A program made the translations under genes and the position numbers. A stretch of DNA of 64,000 nt from Accumulibacter appositus (GTDB lineage: Bacteria > Pseudomonadota > Gammaproteobacteria > Burkholderiales > Rhodocyclaceae). This document shows positions 28,924-37,652 of the stretch, piece after piece (positions within the stretch are counted from its first letter, which is position 1; each line of letters begins with the position of its first letter). The stretch is from NCBI RefSeq assembly GCF_035440685.1, contig NZ_DAORMW010000024.1; one strand, written 5' to 3'. Below the pieces are notes generated by a model that had not been told where the DNA came from, searched no databases, and was given only the letters and a program-made list of their open reading frames with translations.

Positions 28924-29994
28924 ATGACGACCAGCAGTGGCTACCTGGCCGATGAAGAAGCGATCGAGCGCTTTCTCGTCCTGCGCAGCGAGGCGATCGC
29001 GTATGCGACTGCCGCCAGCCAGGCCGCCTGGCCGGAGTTGTTCGCCAGACGCGGGCCGCAGGCCTTGGAAGCTTGTGCCGAGGACATCGGCTTCCATCTC
29101 GATTTCCTCCGCCCGACACTCGAAACGGGTGACCTCTCTCCGTTTACCGCCTATCTCGGCTGGCTGGCGCAGGTTCTCGCGTCGCGCGGTGTTCCCGGCG
29201 ATTCCCTGGCGCGCTCGCTGGACCACCTCGGCGGCTTCTTCGCCGAGCGGCTGGGGAGCGCCGCAACGCCGCTGCTTGCGGCGCTGGCTGCCGGCCGGGA
29301 GGCGCTGGCTGGCGATATTCCTGCACACTGCTACGATCGCCCCTGCCCGGAGCCATGGCCAGAAGCGGAAGCCTTCGGAAATGCCCTGCTCGAAGGCCAG
29401 CGGCGCGAGGCGTCGGCGCTCTTCAATCAGGCCCTGGACCGTGAAGCGTCGTTGGCCGGCGCTGAAATCCATGTCGTCCAGCCGGCGCTCTACGAGGTCG
29501 GCCGGCGCTGGCAGCAGAACAGCGTTTCGGTGGCCCAGGAGCATCTCGCCACGGCCATGGCGCAAAGCCTGATGGCGCAGGGTTTTGGGCGCGTCGAGCC
29601 GGCAGCCGACAATGCTCGCAAGGCACTCCTGGCCTGTCCGGCCGGCAACCACCACAGCGTTGGGTTGCGGATGGTGGCCGATGCCTTCGAGCTGGCCGGG
29701 TGGACCGTGCATTACCTCGGCGCCAACGTTCCGCAAGCGGCCCTGATCGCCCAGATAAGGGAGCTGCGGCCCGATCTGGTCGGCCTTTCAGCGTCGCTGC
29801 CGCAGCAATTGCGCAGCCTGCGCCAAACGCTCGCCGCGCTGCGCGCGAGTCTTGCCGACGGTTGCCCAAGAATCGTCGTTGGCGGGCTCGTTTTCAACCA
29901 GTTTCCACTGCTTGCGCAGAGCTTCGCTGCCGAACTCCTGGGCGCCGACGCGGTGCGTGCTGCGGCGGCAGCCAGTGCCTCCTTGAACGGCTAG
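28924..29994 (+). CDS. CarH-like cobalamin-binding sensor protein without DNA-binding domain
   Basis: The protein has 356 residues. ATG 28924 has GGGGAG upstream. Residues 1-130 form a helical domain of unknown function (DIGFHLDFLRP, WLAQVLASRGVP). A four-helix B12 cap spans about 140-225 and carries W196 in GRRWQQ and E206-H207 in AQEHLATAM. This is the W...EH spacing (11 residues) of the CarH photoreceptor family. The Rossmann B12 domain (about 230-356) has GNHHSVG (lower-ligand His H243 or H244), LGANVPQ, LVGLSASL and VVGG. A MerR DNA-binding domain is absent. The next gene, a soluble kinase, starts 10 bases later, so light or cobalamin state may be relayed to it. Confidence 0.85.
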   Translation: MTTSSGYLADEEAIERFLVLRSEAIAYATAASQAAWPELFARRGPQALEACAEDIGFHLDFLRPTLETGDLSPFTAYLGWLAQVLASRGVPGDSLARSLDHLGGFFAERLGSAATPLLAALAAGREALAGDIPAHCYDRPCPEPWPEAEAFGNALLEGQRREASALFNQALDREASLAGAEIHVVQPALYEVGRRWQQNSVSVAQEHLATAMAQSLMAQGFGRVEPAADNARKALLACPAGNHHSVGLRMVADAFELAGWTVHYLGANVPQAALIAQIRELRPDLVGLSASLPQQLRSLRQTLAALRASLADGCPRIVVGGLVFNQFPLLAQSFAAELLGADAVRAAAAASASLNG

Positions 29995-30003
29995 CGCAGG
30001 CGC

Positions 30004-31281
30004 GTGCAGCAGGCCTTGCTACAGTCACTGCAATCGGTCGCCTTTGCGGAAATCAGTCTGGCGGGAGACCTGATTTCGGCCAACCGCGGTTTCTACGTCT
30101 TGCTGCAGCTTGCGCCGGACAGTGTGGTCGATCATGTGGGCCCGTACATCAACAACCCGAGCTTCACGGAGCTGGCCGCAGGTGCGCAACGGGCAATGCC
30201 CGGGCAAGTGGTCTATCAGGGCCTGATCACGTTTCTTGGCGAGCTCGGCGAGCCACGCTCGCTGCTGGCGAGGGTCTGTCGGCAGGGCGATCATCTGGCC
30301 ATGATCGCGGAACACGATGTGCGCGAGAACGAAAACCTGCTCGCGGCGGTGATGGACCTCAACGAGGAACTGGCTGAGCAGCAGCGCGCGCTGGCGCGCG
30401 CCAATCGCCAGCTGGCCGCCGAAAAGGCCGAGCAACAGCGCCTGCTGCAGGAGTTGGCGACGGCGCAGGCGCACCTCGTTCAGTCGGCGCAACTCGTTTC
30501 CCTCGGTCAGCTCGCGGCCGGGGTCGCACACGAGATCAACAATCCGATCAGTTTCGTGCGCGCCAACGTGGCGACCCTCGGAGGCTATGTAGGGGACCTG
30601 CTTGCGATCATCGATGCCTACGCGGCGGGGGAAGCGCTGCTCGCGCAGGATCCCTCTCTGTTGGCGCGCATCCACCGGCTGCGCGAGCGTTGCGATCTGG
30701 ACTTCGTGCGCGGCGATGCCGTGGCCGTGGTTGCCGAATCGGCCGCAGGCATCGCGCGGGTGGCGCGCATTGTCAGCGACCTGAAGAATTTTGCGCGCAT
30801 CAACGAGTCGGAATGGCAGGTCGCCGATCTGCACGCCTGCCTCGAAAGTACGCTCAATGTGGCCAGTCACGAGTTGAGGGGAAGTGCGGAAGTCGTTCGC
30901 CAGTACGGCCCGCTACCGGCGCTTCATTGCTGTCCCGGTCAACTCAACCAGGTGTTCATGAACCTGCTGCTCAATGCCATCCAGTCACTGGAAGGGGCAG
31001 GAAACGGGCCGGGGCGAATTTTCCTGCGCACGGGCCGGCAGGATGATCAAGGCTGGATCGAAATCGAGGATAACGGCCGCGGCATTGGGCCGGAAAGGCT
31101 GCCGCGCATTTTCGAGCCTTTTTACACCACCCGCGCGATTGGTGCGGGCACCGGACTCGGTCTGTCGTCGGCATGGGGGATCATCAATGCCCATGGCGGG
31201 CGGATCGAAGTGCGCACCGAAGTCGGCAAGGGGAGCACTTTCCGCATCTGGCTGCCCCTGTCGCGGACGACGAGCGAATAG
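30004..31281 (+). CDS. Soluble histidine kinase paired with the cobalamin-binding protein
   Basis: The protein has 425 residues from GTG 30004. The N-terminal ~110 look PAS-like or at least a small alpha/beta sensor (DLISANRGFYVLLQL). Residues ~110-160 are a coiled-coil. The His is in GVAHEINNPISFV (about 176), with NQVFMNLLLNAIQSL, IEDNGRGIGPERL and GTGLGLSSAWGI. It has no membrane span. It starts 10 bases after the B12-protein stop, strongly suggesting that the B12 protein is its input. Its core is paralogous to the other three kinases in the island. Confidence 0.9.
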   Translation: MQQALLQSLQSVAFAEISLAGDLISANRGFYVLLQLAPDSVVDHVGPYINNPSFTELAAGAQRAMPGQVVYQGLITFLGELGEPRSLLARVCRQGDHLAMIAEHDVRENENLLAAVMDLNEELAEQQRALARANRQLAAEKAEQQRLLQELATAQAHLVQSAQLVSLGQLAAGVAHEINNPISFVRANVATLGGYVGDLLAIIDAYAAGEALLAQDPSLLARIHRLRERCDLDFVRGDAVAVVAESAAGIARVARIVSDLKNFARINESEWQVADLHACLESTLNVASHELRGSAEVVRQYGPLPALHCCPGQLNQVFMNLLLNAIQSLEGAGNGPGRIFLRTGRQDDQGWIEIEDNGRGIGPERLPRIFEPFYTTRAIGAGTGLGLSSAWGIINAHGGRIEVRTEVGKGSTFRIWLPLSRTTSE

Positions 31282-31304
31282 GAGGAGAGGGGGCGTTCAG
31301 GCGC

Positions 31305-34280
31305 TCAGGCGCGTGGCACTTCTTCCATGGCCAGCAGGATCAGCGCTGCTTCGCCAGGAATGCGGCGAGCATTGAGCAGCATCTTGCCGTGGCCGTGCGC
31401 TGGCAGTTCGCAGTCCACGGCCAATTCCTCGACCACCTGGTCACGCGACAGGATGCTTGCGAGCAGCTCGCGCAAGGCCGGGATATTCCACTGCCCGTCG
31501 CCGAGATCGTAAAGTCGTTGGCCGATGCTTGCTTCGCGGCCCACCTGGAAGCGTTGGTAGAAAGAGCGGCTGGCCGAGACCACCGTCAAGTTTGCGTCGA
31601 GGACCAGCAGCGGCACGCGCACGCTATCGATGATGCTCTGGGCAAAATGTTGGGCAGCCCGGCTTTGCGACTCGGCGGCGACGCGGGCGCTGATGTCGGT
31701 AAAGGTGATCACCAGCCCGTCGAGCCGGTCGTCCAGTCGGCGATACGGTTTCAGGCGCGCTTGATACCAGAGGCACTTGCGCGTCTGCACTTCGCGCTGG
31801 CAAGCCTGCCCGCCGGCGAGCACGGCCTGGGCATCGGCCAGCAGCTGCTGGTCATCGACGAGGTTGGCCCGGATGTCGGCCAGAGGACGGCCGACATCGG
31901 TGGCGACCAGGGGATAGAGATCTGCTGCCGCGGACGTGAAGCGGCGGATGAGCAGTTGCTCATCGAGAAAGAGGAGGCCGCCACTGACGTTGTCGAGCAG
32001 GTTCCTGAGGTCGTCCTGCGTGCTGCCGAGTTGATCGATATTGGCCTGCAACTCGGCATTGACGGTCACCAGTTCTTCATTGACCGATTGCAGTTCCTCC
32101 TTCGAGGTCTCGAGTTCTTCGACCGTCGACTGCAGTTCCTCGTTGGCCGACTGCAGCTCCTCATTGGTGGACATCAATTCCTCATTGGAGATCTGTTGCC
32201 GCTCAATGGTCGCTTGCAGGCTTTCCCAGGTTTGGGCCAGGTCACGCTCGAGTTCCAGGATGCGCCGGTCAGCGCTGCCTTCGCCGGCCTCGTTGACCAA
32301 ACGGCTGTCGTCGCCGCTGGCCGGCGTGGCGGCCAGCGCCACTTTCCTGGCGAGGTCCTGAAAACTGACCAGCAGTGATTGCCGCGTACCGTCCGGGCTG
32401 GACAGGGGGCGGACGCTGATGGCGACTTTCTGAAGTTCGCCGTTGCTGTGCAGCATGACTTCGCGGATGCTGCCCTGCGGTCCTTGCCCGGCGGCCTCGA
32501 GCAGTGCCGCGCGCAGTTCGGGCTGCAGGCCGTCGTGGGCCATGTCGACGACGTTGAGTGTGCCGGCGCCCGGCGCCGGGCGCAGGTACTTTCCCGTCTC
32601 GCCATACACGAAGAGGATGTTGCCGGCGCTGTCGGTGACCACCGACGGCGGTGCGAAAGCGCTGAGCAGGGCGCGGCGCGCGAGCTGGGCGATAGTGCTT
32701 GCTGCCCTGCTCACCGCTGTTGCCTCGCGACGGTTGTCCGCCGGCGCTTTCGCCCAGGCGAGGCCGCTGACCAACAAGGCGCGGTTCTTCGCGCCGCTGC
32801 CGATCGCCCGGTAGAACTTCCATTTGTGGCTCAGCGGCTGGAACAGCGCCGGCTGATCGGCGATCGATTCGGCCGGTGACAGGAAGAGCACGCCGTTCGC
32901 TTTCAGGGCGTAGTGCAGGTTCGCGATCAGGCGGTCCTGCAACTCGGCTTCCAGGTAGATCATCACGTTGCGGCAACTGATCAGGTCGAGCTTGGTGAAC
33001 GGGGGATCCTTGACCACGTTCTGCACCGCGAAGACCAGCATCTCGCGAATCTCCTTGCGCACCCGGTAGACGGCGTTTTCCCGGAGGAAGAAGCGTTGCA
33101 GACGTTCCGGCGTCAGGTCGGCGGCGATGTTCGGCGGATAGAAGCCGTTGCGGGCGACGGCGATCGCCTCCTGATCGAGGTCGGTGCCGTAGATCTGAAT
33201 CCTGAACGACTGCTGCGTCTGCTCCATGACTTCGCGCAGCAGGATGGCGATCGAGTAGGCCTCCTCGCCGGTGGAGCAGCCGGCTACCCAGACGCGAAAC
33301 ACGTAGTCGTCGGGCTTGTTGGCGAGCAGCTGCGGAAGGATCTCATCGCGCAGCGCGTCGAACGCCTCTGCATCGCGGAAGAAGCGGGTGACGTTGATCA
33401 GCAGGTCCTTGAACAGGGCCTGCATCTCGTCCGGATGCGCCGCCAGATAGGCGGCGTAGGCGTCGGTGTCGGTGAACGAGCTCTGTAGCATGCGGCGCGC
33501 GATGCGCCGGCCGATGGTGCCCTTCTTGTAGAGGGAGAAATCATGCCCGGTGGCTGTGCGCAGGATGCTCAACACCGCACCGTATTCAGCGCCGACTGCC
33601 GCTGCCCCCGTTGCCGACGCTGGTCTGGCGCGCTCGGCGTGGACGCCCGCCAATAGCACCGTCGGCATGTCTTCGATGGCGACGACATGGCTGGCGTAGC
33701 CGCTGCGGATGGCGCTTTCCGGCATCCCTGCGTACTTCGCCGAGCTCGGTTCCTGGACCAGGGTGAGACCGCCGGCGCCGTGGATGGCTCGCAGCCCCTG
33801 CGTGCCGTCGGTCCCGGTGCCGGAGAGAACTATCCCCACTGCATTTTCGTTGCAGGCCTCGGCAAGGGTGCGCAGGAAGGCGTCGATCGGCATCCGTCGA
33901 CCGCGTGGCAACTCCGGTAGCGAGACTTGCAGCTTGCCGTCGTCGATCGCCATGTCGCGGTTGGGCGGGATCACATAAACCGTGTTCGGGACCACAGCTA
34001 ACTGATCCTCGGCTTCGCGTACCGGCATCGTCGTCGAACGCTGCAGGATCTCGCCGAGAATGCTCGCATGGCCGGGATCGAGGTGGGGCACCAGCACGAA
34101 GGCCAGACCGCTGTCCGGCGGCAGGTGGCGGAAGAATATCTCGTAGGCTTCGAGGCCGCCGGCGGAGGCGCCGATGCCGACGACGGTCAGAGCCGTCGGG
34201 GGGGGGTTCTCTGCGGCGATGCCTGCGGCCGCCGGTGGGCCTGATCTTGGCTGGTCACCGTTTGCCTGGTCTATTGTCAT
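31305..34280 (-). CDS. CheB-CheR-PAS fusion protein
   Basis: The protein has 991 residues. A CheB methylesterase spans about 30-215 without the usual N-terminal receiver: S39 in GASAGG, H66 in VPHLDP, D158 in GTGTDGT. A CheR methyltransferase spans about 225-500 (YKKGTIGRRIARRM, AGCSTGEEAYSIAILL SAM site, DLISCRNVMIYL). A PAS-like segment, a long Glu/Gln/Asn coiled-coil (about 680-770, ISNEELMSTNEELQSANEEL pattern) and two PAS units follow. No kinase domain is attached. Such fusions methylate and demethylate non-canonical receptors or act in biofilm signalling. No chemoreceptor gene lies nearby. It converges on the B12-kinase pair. Confidence 0.9.
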   Translation of the reverse strand: MTIDQANGDQPRSGPPAAAGIAAENPPPTALTVVGIGASAGGLEAYEIFFRHLPPDSGLAFVLVPHLDPGHASILGEILQRSTTMPVREAEDQLAVVPNTVYVIPPNRDMAIDDGKLQVSLPELPRGRRMPIDAFLRTLAEACNENAVGIVLSGTGTDGTQGLRAIHGAGGLTLVQEPSSAKYAGMPESAIRSGYASHVVAIEDMPTVLLAGVHAERARPASATGAAAVGAEYGAVLSILRTATGHDFSLYKKGTIGRRIARRMLQSSFTDTDAYAAYLAAHPDEMQALFKDLLINVTRFFRDAEAFDALRDEILPQLLANKPDDYVFRVWVAGCSTGEEAYSIAILLREVMEQTQQSFRIQIYGTDLDQEAIAVARNGFYPPNIAADLTPERLQRFFLRENAVYRVRKEIREMLVFAVQNVVKDPPFTKLDLISCRNVMIYLEAELQDRLIANLHYALKANGVLFLSPAESIADQPALFQPLSHKWKFYRAIGSGAKNRALLVSGLAWAKAPADNRREATAVSRAASTIAQLARRALLSAFAPPSVVTDSAGNILFVYGETGKYLRPAPGAGTLNVVDMAHDGLQPELRAALLEAAGQGPQGSIREVMLHSNGELQKVAISVRPLSSPDGTRQSLLVSFQDLARKVALAATPASGDDSRLVNEAGEGSADRRILELERDLAQTWESLQATIERQQISNEELMSTNEELQSANEELQSTVEELETSKEELQSVNEELVTVNAELQANIDQLGSTQDDLRNLLDNVSGGLLFLDEQLLIRRFTSAAADLYPLVATDVGRPLADIRANLVDDQQLLADAQAVLAGGQACQREVQTRKCLWYQARLKPYRRLDDRLDGLVITFTDISARVAAESQSRAAQHFAQSIIDSVRVPLLVLDANLTVVSASRSFYQRFQVGREASIGQRLYDLGDGQWNIPALRELLASILSRDQVVEELAVDCELPAHGHGKMLLNARRIPGEAALILLAMEEVPRA

Positions 34281-34377
34281 ACTGAGCTCTCTCTCGCCCC
34301 GGTAAGGTGCTGGATTTCGGGCCCGTGTGGCTGGCGGTGCTGGCCTACATGATAGCGGGGCTCAATTGTCACGACCG

Positions 34378-35493
34378 TCAGTGCAGCGGCCAGGCGCTGA
34401 CCGGCCAGCCATGCGGTGCGTCGAGCGGTAGCTGCGTGCGCGTGCGCAGGGCGGTATCGGTAAGGGCGTAGCCCCAGTTGATCAGCCGCCCCTGTTCCTT
34501 GGCGGTAAAGGCCTTGAGGCGGGTCGGGATGTGCTGCAGCGCGGCGGTGAGCGGGTTGTCGCTGGCCAGGGCATCGACATCGTCGTAGTCATCGATGGCG
34601 GTGCCGATTCCCCAGTAGGCGCCGTGCCGAAGCCCGGCCTTGAAGTCGCCAATCAGCGATCGCTTGCGCAGCGCCCGCGTCTGCTCGATCAGGATGTCGC
34701 GCACCCGGCCGAGTTGCAGCAGGTCGTCTTCGAAGGGTGACTCGTCGATCTCGAAAGGCGCGCCGGCGTCGCTGACCAGAACGATGTCGACCTTGCCGAG
34801 CAGGGCTTCGAGGCCCATGTTGTCGTAGATGCCGCCGTCGGCGAGCACGATCCGGCGGCGCAGCTTGTCGAGGTTCGCCAGCTCGCGCTGTGGTTGCTCC
34901 CAGGCGCTGGGCTCGGTCTTCAGCAGCACCGGCGAGAAGATCGGCGGGAAGGCGCTGGAGGCGGCGACTGCCTCGGCAAGAGGCACCTCGGTGTTGTAAG
35001 AAACGCCCAGGACGTAGTCCGCGATGTAGTCCTGACGAAAACGGAAGCTGCGCCCAGTCTGCATGTTCGTGGCGTAGAAGATGAAGCGCGGCGCGTGGTC
35101 CTCGGCGGGGGTTGCCAGCTCGCGCAGCAGGGTTTCGCCGAACAGGTCGCGCGCGTAGCGCCGGGCGAGAACCTCGCCGGAAGACCGGAACGGCGTCAGG
35201 TGGCCGAGCAGGGCGGTGCTGACGTCGATAGTCTGATTGCAGAAGTCGCGCACCGGTTGCGCGACGACTTCCTCGAAGTTGCGGGCCTGATCGTCGACAA
35301 AGTTGAGTTGCCGCCAGCGGTGCGCCAGTACCCCGGCCACAATCGAGCCGCCGGAAACGCTGGTGATGCGCGTCAGGCGGCGCAGCAGTCCGCCCTCGTT
35401 GAGCCGCCAGAGACTGCCGAGACCGAAAAGCGTCGCCCGAAATCCGCCGCCGGACAACGCCAGACCGATACTCGGCTGTTGGTCAGTGTTCAT
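34378..35493 (-). CDS. Patatin-like phospholipase
   Basis: The protein has 371 residues. ATG 35493 follows AGGAGG, and longer in-frame starts lack homology. Patatin landmarks are the oxyanion loop SGGGFRA (about 14-20), the nucleophile S47 in SVSGGS, and the catalytic Asp in ADGGIYDN (about 220). RFIFYATNMQTGRSFRF and SSAFPPIF are typical of the bacterial cytosolic branch. It hydrolyses lipid acyl esters. There is no signal peptide. Patatins serve as membrane-damaging effectors in several conflict systems. Here it lies at the edge of the caspase/CHAT region, but on the opposite strand. Confidence 0.88.
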   Translation of the reverse strand: MNTDQQPSIGLALSGGGFRATLFGLGSLWRLNEGGLLRRLTRITSVSGGSIVAGVLAHRWRQLNFVDDQARNFEEVVAQPVRDFCNQTIDVSTALLGHLTPFRSSGEVLARRYARDLFGETLLRELATPAEDHAPRFIFYATNMQTGRSFRFRQDYIADYVLGVSYNTEVPLAEAVAASSAFPPIFSPVLLKTEPSAWEQPQRELANLDKLRRRIVLADGGIYDNMGLEALLGKVDIVLVSDAGAPFEIDESPFEDDLLQLGRVRDILIEQTRALRKRSLIGDFKAGLRHGAYWGIGTAIDDYDDVDALASDNPLTAALQHIPTRLKAFTAKEQGRLINWGYALTDTALRTRTQLPLDAPHGWPVSAWPLH

Positions 35494-35822
35494 CAGAGTC
35501 CTCCTGGAGATTGCCGCAATCACTGGTCTGCGGGCGTCCGCGCCGCGCTTGCCGACCGGTTTCAGTGGCAGCCGGCAGCCGTGGTCAAACCTGCGCTGTG
35601 CGATTGGCGGCGAGCGACGAATCGGGCCAGCACCCCTGACGAAACGCCTGCCAAGGCCGTGGGCGGCGCTTGTTGCCGGCGCGCGACACATCTCGCCGCG
35701 GATTCCGGAATTCCCTGAAAATCGCGCCCAGGCCGCCGATCTTGCGAGCTATGCTATCACCGTTAGTGTGGCCTTTGCCATTTTGGATTTGTCCACGTGT
35801 CGTGACCCTTTGGAGAGAACCC
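35494..35822. other. Divergent intergenic region
   Basis: These 329 bases separate the patatin gene from the beta-barrel gene and must hold both promoters. A ribosome site (TTGGAGAG) ends the region. I see no confident promoter pair, repeat or hidden gene. Confidence 0.4.
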
Positions 35823-36488
35823 GTGATCAAGAATCAGAGTCTGCTGATGGCCTTGCTGGCAACGGCCCTCAGCGTCGGTGCGCACGCCCAGGAGACGCAG
35901 CTCCAGCCCGTAGCAGGCTGGTATGGAGCGGCCAATGCCGGTCAATCGAAGGTCAAGATCGACGACCTCGATCTGGCGAGTCTGGACCTTACCGGAAGTG
36001 AAGCGAAGGACGAGACGGATACGGCGTGGCGTTTGGCCATCGGCTACCAGTTCAACCCCTACTTCGCCGTCGAAGGCGGCTATGTGGACTTCGGAAAATT
36101 CAAGCAGGAAGCGGTGATCAGCGCACCGGTAAGCGGGAGCTTTTCCGGCGACATCGAGGCCAGGGGCTGGTTCGTCGACGCCGTCGGCAGCTATCCGCTC
36201 GGCGCCAAGGTGGCCGTTCTCGGCCGACTCGGAACCGTACGCAGTACGACCAAGACCAGTTTTTCGACGGGCGGCGGCTTGAGCGGGGCTCTGGCCGCTG
36301 CGGGCATCGATGCCAGCCCCAGCCAATCGGAGTGGAACTGGCGCTACGGCCTCGGGCTGCAGTTCGACTTCACGCGCAGCCTCGCCCTGCGGCTTGAATA
36401 CGACCAGACCAGAAACCTGGGCAAGGAGGACACGACCGGCGAAGGAAATATCGACGTCTGGTCGCTGGGAGTGGTGCTGCGCTTTTGA
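35823..36488 (+). CDS. Outer-membrane beta-barrel protein (OmpA/OmpW-like)
   Basis: The protein has 221 residues from GTG 35823 (GGAGAG upstream). The signal peptide ends SVGAHA-QE. The mature protein shows eight amphipathic strands (WYGAANAGQSKVKI, WRLAIGYQFNPYFAVEGGYVDF, ARGWFVDAVGSYPL and so on) and a terminal Phe (VVLRF), typical of small OmpA/OmpX-type barrels. It has no OmpA C-terminal peptidoglycan domain. It probably has a structural or adhesion role. It precedes the caspase gene by 150 bases; cotranscription is uncertain. Confidence 0.85.
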   Translation: MIKNQSLLMALLATALSVGAHAQETQLQPVAGWYGAANAGQSKVKIDDLDLASLDLTGSEAKDETDTAWRLAIGYQFNPYFAVEGGYVDFGKFKQEAVISAPVSGSFSGDIEARGWFVDAVGSYPLGAKVAVLGRLGTVRSTTKTSFSTGGGLSGALAAAGIDASPSQSEWNWRYGLGLQFDFTRSLALRLEYDQTRNLGKEDTTGEGNIDVWSLGVVLRF

Positions 36489-36638
36489 ATCCCCGGCTTC
36501 GCATGCGTCGGGCCGACAAGCTGCTTACCAAGGCGAGAGCGATGGCGAGGCTTGTTATTGCCTTCGCGCTTGCTAGACTGAGGGCCGAAGTTGGCAGTTC
36601 GCGATCAACCCTCAACGATCAATTGACAGGAGGCACTC

Positions 36639-37481
36639 ATGAGCAAGCGCGCGCTTTGTATGGGCATCAACAACTACCCCGGAACGCACATGGATCTCAA
36701 TGGTTGCGTGAATGATGCCAACGACTGGGCTGCCGAGCTTGCCGGGCGCGGCTTCGCGGTCAGCAAGCTGATCGACCAGCAGGCGACCAAGGCGGCCATG
36801 TTCAACGCCATCCAGTCGCTGATCAGCGGCGGCGTCAGTGGCGACGTGTTGGTGATTACCTATTCCGGGCACGGAACCTATGTCCCGGACACCAACGGCG
36901 ATGAGATCGATGGTCTCGACGAGGCGCTTTGTCCCTACGATATCCAGACCGGCGGTGGGCCGCTGGTCGACGACGAGATCAACACCCTGTTTGCGGCGCG
37001 CAAGGCGGGCGTTCGTCTGTTGTTGATTTCCGACAGTTGCCACTCGGGCACCGTGACTCGCGCTGCCGCCGCCGACCCTGACGCCGAGGATGCGCCGCGC
37101 GCTCGCTTCCTGCCGATGGGTAACTGGCTGGCGGCCGACAAGTTGCCGCATGGCATCAGCGGCCAACCGCTGACGACGGTGGCGGTGAGTTCGGGAGGCT
37201 CCCCGTTTGCCGGCGCGCTGTCACGAATGATGGGCGATCTGCTGCTCGCCGGCTGCAAGGAGGGGCCGAACAACTTCAGCTACGACGCGCGCATCGCTGG
37301 CCGCCCCTGTGGAGCGTTCACCTATTACGCCTTGAAGACGCTCAAACAGCTGCCGGCCAACGCTACTTACGCACAATGGCACGCGGCCATCAATCCGGGC
37401 TATCTGCCGTCGGCATCGTATCCGCAGAGCCCGCAGATTTTTGGCAGCACGGAAGCGCGCAATCGCCAGATCTTCACCTGA
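36639..37481 (+). CDS. Caspase-family cysteine peptidase (C14, bacterial metacaspase-like)
   Basis: The protein has 280 residues with a strong ribosome site (AGGAGG). It is a caspase-hemoglobinase fold with the catalytic His H78 in TYSGHGT and Cys C134 in SDSCHSG. An acidic loop DTNGDEIDGLDEALCPYD supplies the substrate pocket typical of metacaspases with Arg/Lys preference. It has no signal peptide, prodomain or fused effector. It lies 171 bases upstream of the giant hydrolase-CHAT gene on the same strand, so two clan-CD proteases occur side by side. Its role in a suicide or immune module is inferred from the neighbourhood. Confidence 0.9.
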   Translation: MSKRALCMGINNYPGTHMDLNGCVNDANDWAAELAGRGFAVSKLIDQQATKAAMFNAIQSLISGGVSGDVLVITYSGHGTYVPDTNGDEIDGLDEALCPYDIQTGGGPLVDDEINTLFAARKAGVRLLLISDSCHSGTVTRAAAADPDAEDAPRARFLPMGNWLAADKLPHGISGQPLTTVAVSSGGSPFAGALSRMMGDLLLAGCKEGPNNFSYDARIAGRPCGAFTYYALKTLKQLPANATYAQWHAAINPGYLPSASYPQSPQIFGSTEARNRQIFT

Positions 37482-37532
37482 GGGCGGCGTCGCCGGCGTC
37501 GCGGGGGGCCGGTGGGCTGGCCCCGGCGGGCC

Positions 37533-37603
37533 TAACGGTCATGACAGGCAAAGACACGCCAAATCATTAATGTGGAAGTCGCGTAGGCGACTTTCACGGT
37601 AAG
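37533..37603 (+). repeat. Dispersed repeat A, copy 1
   Basis: It starts taacggtcatgacaggcaaa and ends gcgactttcacggtaag. It matches the two ends of 54842-54968, with the 17-base right end differing by one base. An internal hairpin gtcgcgtaggcgac is present. It lies 50 bases upstream of the giant hydrolase-CHAT gene. Confidence 0.65.
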
Positions 37604-37652
37604 CGAGCGACGACGCCGTAGCTGGCGTGGCAAGAACTCGATGGAGGCGACG

